DNA of 19,886 nucleotides from Actinomycetes bacterium. Its GTDB lineage: Bacteria > Actinomycetota > Actinomycetes > Actinomycetales > Microbacteriaceae. Position 1 is the stretch's first letter. Each line of letters opens with the position of its first letter. Positions 12,956 to 19,658 of this stretch are shown here, in pieces. Below the pieces are notes generated by a model that ran no database searches, had not been told where the DNA came from, and saw only the letters and a list, made by a program, of their open reading frames with translations. Location of the stretch: contig JAEYVF010000106.1 in the NCBI GenBank assembly GCA_023432005.1, forward strand, positions 1-19,886, given 5' to 3'. Both the position numbers and the translations under genes were made by a program.

Positions 12956-12982
12956 GACAAGGCAGCTCGGCCGCGTGTGACG
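12956..12982 (-). promoter_or_regulatory. ECF41-type promoter of NmrA-like paralog 2 and GNAT
   Basis: On the minus strand CGTCACA (12982-12976), 16 bp, TGTC (12959-12956). The -10 element ends 8 nt before the ATG at 12947, so transcription should start at or very near the start codon. Confidence 0.75.
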
Positions 12983-13057
12983 CCCGGGGCGGATATCGGG
13001 TGAGAGCCGCCGACGCAAGCCCCCGCACCCGCCGGGCGGGATGCCGCGCGGCCGGGT

Positions 13058-13081
13058 TAGTGTTTCGCAAACGCGAGGGGG
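13058..13081 (+). promoter_or_regulatory. -10 box and ribosome site of the YbdK-type gene
   Basis: TAGTGT (13058-13063) places transcription start near 13070. GAGGGGG (13075-13081) then lies 4 nt before the TTG at 13086. This favours the TTG over the ATG at 13041, which would precede the promoter. Confidence 0.5.
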
Positions 13082-13085
13082 CAGC

Positions 13086-14189
13086 TTGTCGAGCGCATCC
13101 GGACCCAGCACCGCGAGCCGATACCCGCGATTCGGCGTCGAGGAGGAGTTCTTCCTGCTCGACCCCGCCGACGGGCGCAATGCGCCCCTCGCGGCCGCCG
13201 TGCTCGACGGGCTGCCGGCATCCGTGCGCGAGCGCGCGAAGAGCGAGTTCCTCGCGAGTCAGGTCGAGCACGCGACGGGGATCTGCGAGTCGGCCGACGA
13301 CGCCCGCGCGCAGCTGCTCGAGTTCCGCGCGGGGCTCGCCGTAGCATCCGCCGAGGCGGGTGCCGTCGCCGCGGGGGTGGGCACGCCCTTCCGGGCCGAG
13401 GAGCACCCGACGCTCTCGCCGGGCGCCCGTTACGCCGAGCTCGCCGAGCGCCACGCGACCCTCATCGACGAGCATCAGGTCGCAGCCGTGCACGTCCACG
13501 TGGGGGTGCCCGACCCGGATACGGGCGTTCGTGCGCTGCGCAACCTCGCGAGCTGGCTCCCGTTCCTCAAGGCCGTGTCGGGCAACTCGCCGTGGTGGAG
13601 CGCGCACGAAACCGGCTTCGACAGCTGGCGGGCGATCCTGCTGCGGCGCTGGACGACGGGCGGCTGCCCGCCGGACGTGTCGACCGCGGAGGACTACGCG
13701 GCACGAGCCGCAGCCCTCGTCGGCGTGGGCGGCACACGTGATGAGGCGACGGTCGCGTGGGATGTGCGCCTGTCCTCGCGCCACCCGACGGTCGAGCTGA
13801 GGGTCGTCGACGCGCAGCTGACGGCCGACGACGCGCTCCTCACCGCGCTCATCGCGCGCGGGCTCGTCTCCGCGGCGATCCGGCATCCGGATGCCGTGCC
13901 CGCCTACGAGCCGGAGCTCGTCGACGCGGCCATCTGGCACGCCGCGCGCTTCGGGGTCGGGGAGGGTGTCGCGACCCCCGGTGGAGGCGACCTCGTGGCG
14001 ATCGACGATGCCGTGCGCCAGCTCATGGACGCGCTCGACGCATCCGACGACGACCTGGCGCTCATCGACCGGGGCCTGCGGCGCGTGCGCGAGGAGGGTA
14101 CGGGCGCCAGGAGGCAGCGCACGGCCGCCGGCGACGCGGGATGGGCGTCGCTGCGCCCGTACCTCGTCGAGGCGCTCGCCGCCGGCTGA
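13086..14189 (+). CDS. ybdK: Carboxylate-amine ligase, YbdK family (GCS2)
   Basis: A 367-residue member of the GCS2 glutamate-cysteine ligase superfamily, close to the usual YbdK length. The N-terminal signature FGVEEEFFLLD (16-26) provides the metal-binding Glu residues; FLASQVEHATGICES, AVHVHVGVPD (His pair of the ATP/metal site), SGNSPWW and the VELRVVDAQ segment follow in family order. YbdK proteins show weak gamma-glutamyl ligase activity; the true substrate is unknown. In actinobacteria EgtA (ergothioneine synthesis) is related, but no egtB-D genes are nearby, so I prefer YbdK. The start is TTG, chosen from the GAGGGGG ribosome site. It is divergent from NmrA-like paralog 2. Confidence 0.9.
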   Translation: MSSASGPSTASRYPRFGVEEEFFLLDPADGRNAPLAAAVLDGLPASVRERAKSEFLASQVEHATGICESADDARAQLLEFRAGLAVASAEAGAVAAGVGTPFRAEEHPTLSPGARYAELAERHATLIDEHQVAAVHVHVGVPDPDTGVRALRNLASWLPFLKAVSGNSPWWSAHETGFDSWRAILLRRWTTGGCPPDVSTAEDYAARAAALVGVGGTRDEATVAWDVRLSSRHPTVELRVVDAQLTADDALLTALIARGLVSAAIRHPDAVPAYEPELVDAAIWHAARFGVGEGVATPGGGDLVAIDDAVRQLMDALDASDDDLALIDRGLRRVREEGTGARRQRTAAGDAGWASLRPYLVEALAAG

Positions 14190-14230
14190 CGGATCCTCGC
14201 GCCTTCCCCGCGGGGCGTCCGACCCTGCGG

Positions 14231-14242
14231 CAGGATGACCGC
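14231..14242 (+). promoter_or_regulatory. Leaderless -10 promoter of the FAD monooxygenase
   Basis: CAGGAT (14231-14236), 6 nt, then the ATG at 14243. A CCCCGCGGGG palindrome (14206-14215) lies just upstream and may end transcription of the preceding gene. Confidence 0.5.
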
Positions 14243-15457
14243 ATGAGCGAGCAGACGACGTGCGTCATCGTCGGCGGGGGACCGGCGGGCATGATCGCGG
14301 GCCTCGTGCTCGCGCGCGCGGGCGTCGAGGTGACGGTGCTCGAGAAGCACGGCGACTTCCTGCGCGACTTCCGTGGAGACACGGTGCACCCGACCACTCT
14401 CGAGCTGCTCGACGAGCTGGGGCTCATCGACGAGTTCACGGCGATCCCGCATGCCAAGATCCGGCGCCTCGTCGCGCGCACCGAGGGCGGGGAGCGCGTC
14501 ACGGTCGCCGACCTCACGCGGCTCAAGGTGAAATACCCCTACATCGCGCTCGCGCCGCAGTGGGACTTCCTGAACATCCTCGCCTCGGCGGGGGAGCGCG
14601 AACCGACCTTCCGCCTGCGGCGCAACGCCGAGTTCACCGAGCTCGTGCGCGACGGATCACGTGTCGTGGGCGTGCGCTACCGCTCACCCGACGGGGAGCA
14701 CGAGCTGCGCGCCGACCTCACCATCGCGGCCGACGGCCGGTGGTCGCGCGCGCGCGAGCGGGCGGGGCTGCGGGTCACGGAATTCCGCGTGCCGTTCGAC
14801 CTGTGGTGGTTCCGGCTCGAGACCGACGGTCCCGTGGAGGAGTCGGTGCTGCCGACCTCCGCCGACGGCCGCCTCTTCATCGCGATCCCGCGCGCGGGCT
14901 ACGTGCAGGTGGGCTGCCTCATCCCCAAGGGCACGGATGCCGCGCTGCGCACCGCGGGCATCGACGAGCTCCGGCGCGCGGCGGCGAAGGCGGTCCCGGC
15001 GGGGGCGGGCGCGGCGTCCCGCCTCGAGTGGGCCGACGTGAAGCTCCTCGACGTGAAGCTCAACCGCTTGCGCACCTGGTACCTCGACGGGTTCCTGTGC
15101 ATCGGCGACGCCGCGCACGCGATGTCGCCCGTCGGCGGCGTCGGCGTCAACCTCGCCGTGCAGGACGGCGTCGCGGCGGCGACCCTGCTCGCGCGGCCGC
15201 TGCTCGAGGGCACCCTCTCGCCCCGCGACCTCGCCGCGGTGCAGCGGCGCCGCGCATCCGCCGCCGTCTTCACGCAGCGGCTGCAGCGCGTCATGCACCG
15301 CGGTCTCGCCCGCGTCGTCACACGGGGCGAAGGGCTCGAGCCGCCGAAGGCGCTCGTGCGTGTGCTCGACCGCCTGCCCGCCCTGCGGGTGGTGCCCGCG
15401 CGCCTGCTCGCCATCGGGCGCCGCCCCGAGCACGCGCCGGAGTTCGCGCGACGTTGA
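14243..15457 (+). CDS. FAD-dependent monooxygenase (group A, PHBH fold)
   Basis: A 404-residue flavoprotein hydroxylase. The FAD motif GGGPAG is at 11-16 with the ribose-binding Glu in VLEKH (33-36). RGDTVHPTTLELLDELGL (44-61) is the conserved helix after the first loop, AADGRWSRAR (162-171) is the DG-type FAD/NAD(P)H motif, and GDAAHAMSPVGGVGVNLAVQDG (288-309) is the second FAD-ribityl motif. These enzymes use NAD(P)H and O2 to hydroxylate aromatic or polyketide-like compounds. The closest look-alikes I recall are actinobacterial FAD monooxygenases of unknown substrate. It is followed after 29 nt by an MFS transporter with its own promoter; the pair could modify and export the same compound, which is inference from position only. 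Confidence 0.93.
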   Translation: MSEQTTCVIVGGGPAGMIAGLVLARAGVEVTVLEKHGDFLRDFRGDTVHPTTLELLDELGLIDEFTAIPHAKIRRLVARTEGGERVTVADLTRLKVKYPYIALAPQWDFLNILASAGEREPTFRLRRNAEFTELVRDGSRVVGVRYRSPDGEHELRADLTIAADGRWSRARERAGLRVTEFRVPFDLWWFRLETDGPVEESVLPTSADGRLFIAIPRAGYVQVGCLIPKGTDAALRTAGIDELRRAAAKAVPAGAGAASRLEWADVKLLDVKLNRLRTWYLDGFLCIGDAAHAMSPVGGVGVNLAVQDGVAAATLLARPLLEGTLSPRDLAAVQRRRASAAVFTQRLQRVMHRGLARVVTRGEGLEPPKALVRVLDRLPALRVVPARLLAIGRRPEHAPEFARR

Positions 15458-15474
15458 CGGCCTCGGCGCGGCGC

Positions 15475-15486
15475 TAGCCTGAATCG
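15475..15486 (+). promoter_or_regulatory. Leaderless -10 promoter of the MFS gene
   Basis: TAGCCT (15475-15480), 6 nt, then the GTG at 15487. A TTGACG (15454-15459) overlaps the previous stop codon and could be a -35 with a short 15-bp spacer. Confidence 0.5.
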
Positions 15487-16659
15487 GTGACCCACCCGAC
15501 CACGGTGCGTCGAGCGTCGGCGGCCCGGTGGGGCGTGGCCGCGCTCTTCGTCGCCAACGCCATCGTCTTCGCCTCGATCGCCACCCGCTATCCCGAGATC
15601 AAGGAGACCTTCGGGCTCAGCGAGCTCGCGTTCGGCCTCATCGTGGCGTGCGGTCCCGTCGGCTCGATCCTCGGCAGCACGATCGCCGGCCGTCTGGTCG
15701 CGCGGCTCGGCGCGATCCCCGTCGCGGTCGGCTCGTCGGTGACGCTCGGCCTGCTGCTCGTGGGCGTCGGCTTCGTAGGCCACCCCGTCCTCCTCGCCGC
15801 GGCTCTCGTCGTGGTCGGGTTCGCGGATGCCACGGGCGACGTGGGCAACAACGCGCACGGCCTCGACGTGCAGCGGCTCATGGGCCGCTCGATCATCGTC
15901 GGCCTGCACGGCGCGTGGAGCGCGGGCGCGATCGCGGGCGGGCTCGTGGGCCTCGGCGCGCTGCAGCTGGGGGTGCCGGCGAGCATCCAGTTCGCGATCG
16001 TCGGCGCGGTGATCGTCGTGGGCAGCCTCGTCGCGCTCGGAACCCTCGCGCTGCCGGAGCCGGTCACGCACGAGACGACGCCCCCGGCATCCGGCCGCCC
16101 GCGCCTGCTGAGCTCCGTGCTGCTCGCGGCGTGCGGTATCGCCGTGATCGGCGCGTTCCTCGAGGACCTCGGCTCGACGTGGGGCGGTGTGTTCCTCGTG
16201 CAGGAGGCGGGCGCCGACCTCGCCGACTCGGCGCTCCCGTTCGTCGCGCTCATGACGGCGCTCACCCTCGGCCGCTTCGTCGCCGACCGCCTCGTCGATC
16301 GCCTCGGCGCGGTCGCGACCGTGCGGCTCGGCGCGGCATCCGCCTTCCTCGGCGTCCTCGCGGTCGTGGCGTTCCCCACGCCCGTCACGGTCGTGGCGGG
16401 CTTCGCCCTCGTCGGCCTCGGCGTCGCGCCCATGATCCCTCTCGCGATGGCGGCCGCCGAGCGCGCGCCGGGCCTCGGACGCGGCACGGGTCTCGCGATC
16501 GCGGCCACGCTCATGCGCGTCGGCATGCTCGCGTCCCCGCTCCTCGTCGGCGCGCTCGCGCAGCTCAGCACGCTCCGCCTCGCGGTGCTGCTGTGCCTCC
16601 TCGTGCCGCTCGTCGCCCTCGCGCTCGCGCGGGCGATGCACCCGACCCGAGAGGCCTGA
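15487..16659 (+). CDS. MFS transporter (YbjJ-like)
   Basis: A 390-residue integral membrane protein with about 12 hydrophobic segments in two halves separated by a polar linker near residues 192-205 (LPEPVTHETTPPASGRPR). The loop after the second helix, GRLVARLGAIPVA, and its counterpart DRLVDRLGAVATV in the second half are degenerate GxxxDRxGRR motifs. The segment ADATGDVGNNAHGLDVQRLMGRSIIVGLHGAWSAGAI is the signature of the YbjJ-like MFS group, whose members are proposed drug or sugar exporters. Substrate unknown. GTG start from the -10 box 6 nt upstream. It follows the FAD monooxygenase on the same strand. Confidence 0.92.
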   Translation: MTHPTTVRRASAARWGVAALFVANAIVFASIATRYPEIKETFGLSELAFGLIVACGPVGSILGSTIAGRLVARLGAIPVAVGSSVTLGLLLVGVGFVGHPVLLAAALVVVGFADATGDVGNNAHGLDVQRLMGRSIIVGLHGAWSAGAIAGGLVGLGALQLGVPASIQFAIVGAVIVVGSLVALGTLALPEPVTHETTPPASGRPRLLSSVLLAACGIAVIGAFLEDLGSTWGGVFLVQEAGADLADSALPFVALMTALTLGRFVADRLVDRLGAVATVRLGAASAFLGVLAVVAFPTPVTVVAGFALVGLGVAPMIPLAMAAAERAPGLGRGTGLAIAATLMRVGMLASPLLVGALAQLSTLRLAVLLCLLVPLVALALARAMHPTREA

Positions 16660-16700
16660 GTCAGGCACCTCGGATCGGCGACGTCATGGCAGCACGCCGA

Positions 16701-16739
16701 GAACTCCCCAGCACTTCCCCGGGAACTCAGGCGTATCGT
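16701..16739 (+). promoter_or_regulatory. Promoter/operator region of the PadR-ABC1 unit
   Basis: TATCGT (16734-16739) is a likely -10 box. Just upstream are the palindrome TTCCC-C-GGGAA (16715-16725) and two direct GAACTC copies (16701-16706 and 16723-16728) 22 bp apart, two helical turns. This is where an autoregulating PadR dimer could bind. The gap from the MFS stop to the PadR start is 107 nt. Confidence 0.4.
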
Positions 16740-16766
16740 GAGGCGCACCGTCGAGAGGACCCCGGC

Positions 16767-17282
16767 ATGCGCGCATCTGCTTCACACGGCTTCGACCTCT
16801 GGGGGGCCGTGGACGGCCTCCGCGAGACCCTCGCCTCCGCGGGCGGGTGGCGCACGCCGCCCGACATCCGTACGGCGGTGCTCGTCTCGCTGCTCGACGA
16901 GCCCCTGCACGGCTACGGCGTCATCCAGGCGATCGAGACGCGCACGGGATGGCGGCCGGGCCCCGGCGAGGTCTACCCGACGCTGCAGCTGCTCGTCGAC
17001 GAGCAGCTCGTCGAGTCGGCTCAGGCGGGCGAGCGCAAGGTGTTCAGCCTCACGGCGACGGGGCGCGCGGCAGCCGAGTCCGCCGCGGAGCCGGACGCCG
17101 CATCCGGCGAGTCGACGCGCGACCGCCTCGAGCGCAACATGGCGCTGCCGAAGGCGGGCGCCAAGCTCGCGCAGGCGGCCGCCGCCGTGGCGCAGAGCGG
17201 AACGCCCGAGCAGGCCGAGCGCGCCGTCGCAGCCATCGACGAGGCGCGCCGCAAGCTCTACGCGATCCTCGCCGAGGACTGA
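16767..17282 (+). CDS. PadR-family transcriptional regulator
   Basis: A 171-residue repressor. The N-terminal winged helix is clear: RTAVLVSLLDEPLHGYGVIQAIETRTGWRPGPGEVYPTLQLLVDEQLVES (35-84), with the family GxVYPTL motif, followed by the wing ERKVFSLTATGR (89-100). A helical C-terminal part (about 120-171) would form the dimerisation arm. The first 30 residues resemble the Gly/Phe-rich leader seen in actinobacterial PadR proteins. Two in-frame ATGs are possible, 16686 and 16767; I choose 16767 because it follows the TATCGT -10 box and a GAGAGGAC ribosome site, while 16686 precedes that promoter. Only 4 nt separate its stop from the ABC1-kinase gene, so the two are one operon. Confidence 0.9.
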   Translation: MRASASHGFDLWGAVDGLRETLASAGGWRTPPDIRTAVLVSLLDEPLHGYGVIQAIETRTGWRPGPGEVYPTLQLLVDEQLVESAQAGERKVFSLTATGRAAAESAAEPDAASGESTRDRLERNMALPKAGAKLAQAAAAVAQSGTPEQAERAVAAIDEARRKLYAILAED

Positions 17283-17286
17283 CCGG

Positions 17287-18984
17287 ATGCCGCAGCCGGT
17301 CGGCGCGCCAGCGCCCCCCGACACGCGGCAGCTGCGCGGGCGGTACCGGCGCATCATGCGCCTCGCAACGCGCACGCTCGTTCGCGAGTGGTGGTTCGAG
17401 CTCGTGCTGCCGCGCATCGGGCTGCGTCGTGTCTCGGAACGCACCCGCCCGGCGCGTATGCAGCGTTTCGCACGCCGCTTCCACGGCCTCGCCGTCGACC
17501 TCGGCGGGCTCATGATCAAGGTGGGGCAGTTCATGTCGTCGCGCCTCGACGTGCTGCCGCCCGAGGTCACGCGCGAGCTCGAGGGCCTCCAGGACGAGGT
17601 GGCCGCCGAGTCGTTCGACCGCATCCGGGAGCAGACGGAGGCCGAGCTCGGCCTGCCGCTCGACGTCGCCTTCGCGTGGTTCGACCCCGTGCCGATCGCC
17701 GCGGCATCCCTCGGGCAGGCGCATCGTGCGCGGCTGTCGCCGGCCATCGCCGGCGATCTCGGCTTCGACGGCGTCGTCGTGAAGGTGCAGCGGCCCGGGA
17801 TCGCCGAGGTCGTGGACGTCGATCTGCAGGCGCTGCGCCGCGTCGCCCGCATCCTGTCGCGCGTGCGGATGGTGTCGACGCGCGTCGATGTGCCCGCCCT
17901 CGTCGAGGAGTTCGCCACCACGAGCCTCGCCGAGATCGACTACCTGCACGAGGCGTCCAACGCCGAGCGCTTCCGCGCCGACTTCGACGGCGACGAGCGC
18001 GTCGCAGCCCCCGAGGTCGTGTGGGATCGGACGACCCTCCGCGTGCTGACCCTCGCCGACGTGACGGCCATCAAGATCACCGACGTCGCGGCGCTCCGGC
18101 TCGCGGGCATCGCCCCGGACGCCGTGGCGAACGAGCTCGCGCGCGCCACGTTCCAGCAGATCTTCGTGGCGGGGTTCTTCCACGCCGACCCGCATCCGGG
18201 CAACATCTTCGTCACGCCCGATCGCGCGAGCCCCGAGGGCTGGCGGCTCACCTTCGTCGACTTCGGGATGATGGGCGAGATCGACGACCACCTGCGCGCG
18301 GGCCTGCGGGAGTTCATCCTCGCCGTCGTCGCGCGCGACGGCCGGGCGCTCGTCGCCTCGCTCGAGCGCCTCGGGGTGCTGCTGCCGGGCGCCGACACCG
18401 AGGAGCTCGAACGCGCGATGATCGCGTCGTTCGACCGCTTCGGCGGCATGGGCGTCGCCGAGCTGCGGGCCGTCGACCCGCGCGAGCTCGAGGCCTTCGC
18501 GCGCCAGTTCGGCGACACCGTGCGCGCGCTGCCCTTCCAGCTGCCCGAGGACTTCCTGCTGCTCATCCGCACCATCTCGCTCGTCTCGGGCGTCACGAGC
18601 GCCCTCAACCCGACATTCAACATGTGGGACGCGGTCGACCCCTTCGCGCGCACCGTGCTGCTCGGCTCGAGTCGCGACCTGCGCGCGATCGGGCAGCAGG
18701 CCCTGGGCTATGCGACGACCCTGGCCCGGCTCCCTCAGCGCATCGACCAGCTCGCGACGCGGATCGACCGCGGGCAGCTCGCGATCCGCGTGCCGCGGGT
18801 CGAGCAGCGCATCTCGGCGATCGAGGGCACACTCCGCCGCCTCATCTCGGCGATCGTGTTCGCCGCGCTGCTGTTCTCGGGCGTGCTGCTGCGCCGCGGC
18901 GGCGACGAGGTGCTCGCATGGGTGCTCATGGCGGCATCCGTCGTGCCGCTGCTGCAGCTCGTCCTCACCTGGCGGAGGCGATGA
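17287..18984 (+). CDS. ABC1/UbiB-family atypical protein kinase-like membrane protein
   Basis: A 565-residue ADCK/UbiB-like protein. The family KxGQ helix is MIKVGQFMSSRLDVLPPE (76-93), the Ala-rich nucleotide loop is AAASLGQAHRA (138-148), the catalytic-type Lys is K166 in VVVKVQRP, and the ExD motif is AEIDYLHEASN (216-226). HADPHPGN (299-306) and VDFGMMG (324-330) are the catalytic-loop and DFG equivalents. Two C-terminal hydrophobic helices (about 516-531 and 544-560) anchor it in the membrane. UbiB proteins support isoprenoid quinone biosynthesis or lipid handling by an ATPase-like activity; actinobacteria use menaquinone, so the exact role is open. It is co-transcribed with PadR, an unusual direct partner, and overlaps the convergent TMEM175 gene by 20 nt. 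Confidence 0.93.
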   Translation: MPQPVGAPAPPDTRQLRGRYRRIMRLATRTLVREWWFELVLPRIGLRRVSERTRPARMQRFARRFHGLAVDLGGLMIKVGQFMSSRLDVLPPEVTRELEGLQDEVAAESFDRIREQTEAELGLPLDVAFAWFDPVPIAAASLGQAHRARLSPAIAGDLGFDGVVVKVQRPGIAEVVDVDLQALRRVARILSRVRMVSTRVDVPALVEEFATTSLAEIDYLHEASNAERFRADFDGDERVAAPEVVWDRTTLRVLTLADVTAIKITDVAALRLAGIAPDAVANELARATFQQIFVAGFFHADPHPGNIFVTPDRASPEGWRLTFVDFGMMGEIDDHLRAGLREFILAVVARDGRALVASLERLGVLLPGADTEELERAMIASFDRFGGMGVAELRAVDPRELEAFARQFGDTVRALPFQLPEDFLLLIRTISLVSGVTSALNPTFNMWDAVDPFARTVLLGSSRDLRAIGQQALGYATTLARLPQRIDQLATRIDRGQLAIRVPRVEQRISAIEGTLRRLISAIVFAALLFSGVLLRRGGDEVLAWVLMAASVVPLLQLVLTWRRR

Positions 18985-19618
18985 GGCGCAGCACGAGGCC
19001 CTGCACGACCGGGGTCAGCAGCATGAGCAGCAGGGCGTAGTAGCCGATCGCCGGCACGAGGAGCGCGACGGCGAGGGCGGTCGCGAACAGCAGCGTCGTG
19101 GCGAGGTCGGCCGCGATGCCCGCCGTGAGGTACGGGGTGGGATGCCGACGCAGCTCCGGATGCCGCCGCAGGTAGAGCCGGATGGCGAGCGAGAAGAGCG
19201 ACGTGGCGATCATGCTGCCGACGTAGAGCACCTTCGCGAGCCGGTCGTCGTCGTCCATGACCCCCGTGAGGGCGGTCGCGACGGGCAGCCACACGATCGT
19301 CAGCAGCCAGCCCGCGAGCAGCCACATGAGCGGCGACGTGATCGCCGTGACCTGCGTGAACAGGCGGTGATGGAACATCCAGAACATCGCGATGATCACG
19401 AAGCTCAGCACGAAGCTCACGAGCTGCTGATCGTGCTCGACGAGCCAGTGCAGGGTGTCCTCGCCCGCGTCCGCGACGTCGCCCACGCTCTCCATGAGCG
19501 GGAGGATGAGCAGGGTCATCGCGATGGCGACGACCGCGTCGATGAACGCCGCAGCGCGTTCCGCCTGGAAGAGAGGCCGTGCGCGTTCCGGCTCGGCCGC
19601 GCGACCCTCGCTCGACAT
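18965..19618 (-). CDS. TMEM175-family membrane protein (DUF1211)
   Basis: A 217-residue protein with about six hydrophobic helices. The N-terminal helix reads RAAAFIDAVVAIAMTLLILPL (21-41), matching the TMEM175 pattern RxxxFSDxVxAIAxTLL except that the signature Ser is Ile26. The second helix region FVIIAMFWMFHHRLF (73-87) carries the family W-x-x-HH segment. Bacterial homologues are K+ leak channels; the missing Ser may alter this. The frame is open upstream to 19825, but the ATG at 19618 is preferred because CATGCT lies exactly 6 nt before it and the residues upstream look non-coding (Arg/Cys/Pro-rich). Its 3' end overlaps the ABC1-kinase gene tail to tail by 20 nt. Confidence 0.88.
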   Translation of the reverse strand: MSSEGRAAEPERARPLFQAERAAAFIDAVVAIAMTLLILPLMESVGDVADAGEDTLHWLVEHDQQLVSFVLSFVIIAMFWMFHHRLFTQVTAITSPLMWLLAGWLLTIVWLPVATALTGVMDDDDRLAKVLYVGSMIATSLFSLAIRLYLRRHPELRRHPTPYLTAGIAADLATTLLFATALAVALLVPAIGYYALLLMLLTPVVQGLVLRLIASAR

Positions 19619-19658
19619 GCCCCGAGCATGCCACGGCACCCGGCCCGAGCGGCAGGCC

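Noticed and set aside
12948..13940. Upstream extension of NmrA-like paralog 2 by about 330 residues
   Set aside because: It is antisense to the YbdK-type gene and crosses the ECF41-type promoter; the Rossmann strand starts exactly at the ATG at 12947.
13757..14242. Fusion of the YbdK C-terminus region with the FAD monooxygenase frame
   Set aside because: The frame is open by chance in GC-rich DNA. The monooxygenase begins at the ATG at 14243 with its own -10 box, and the upstream translation is Arg/Ala-rich nonsense.
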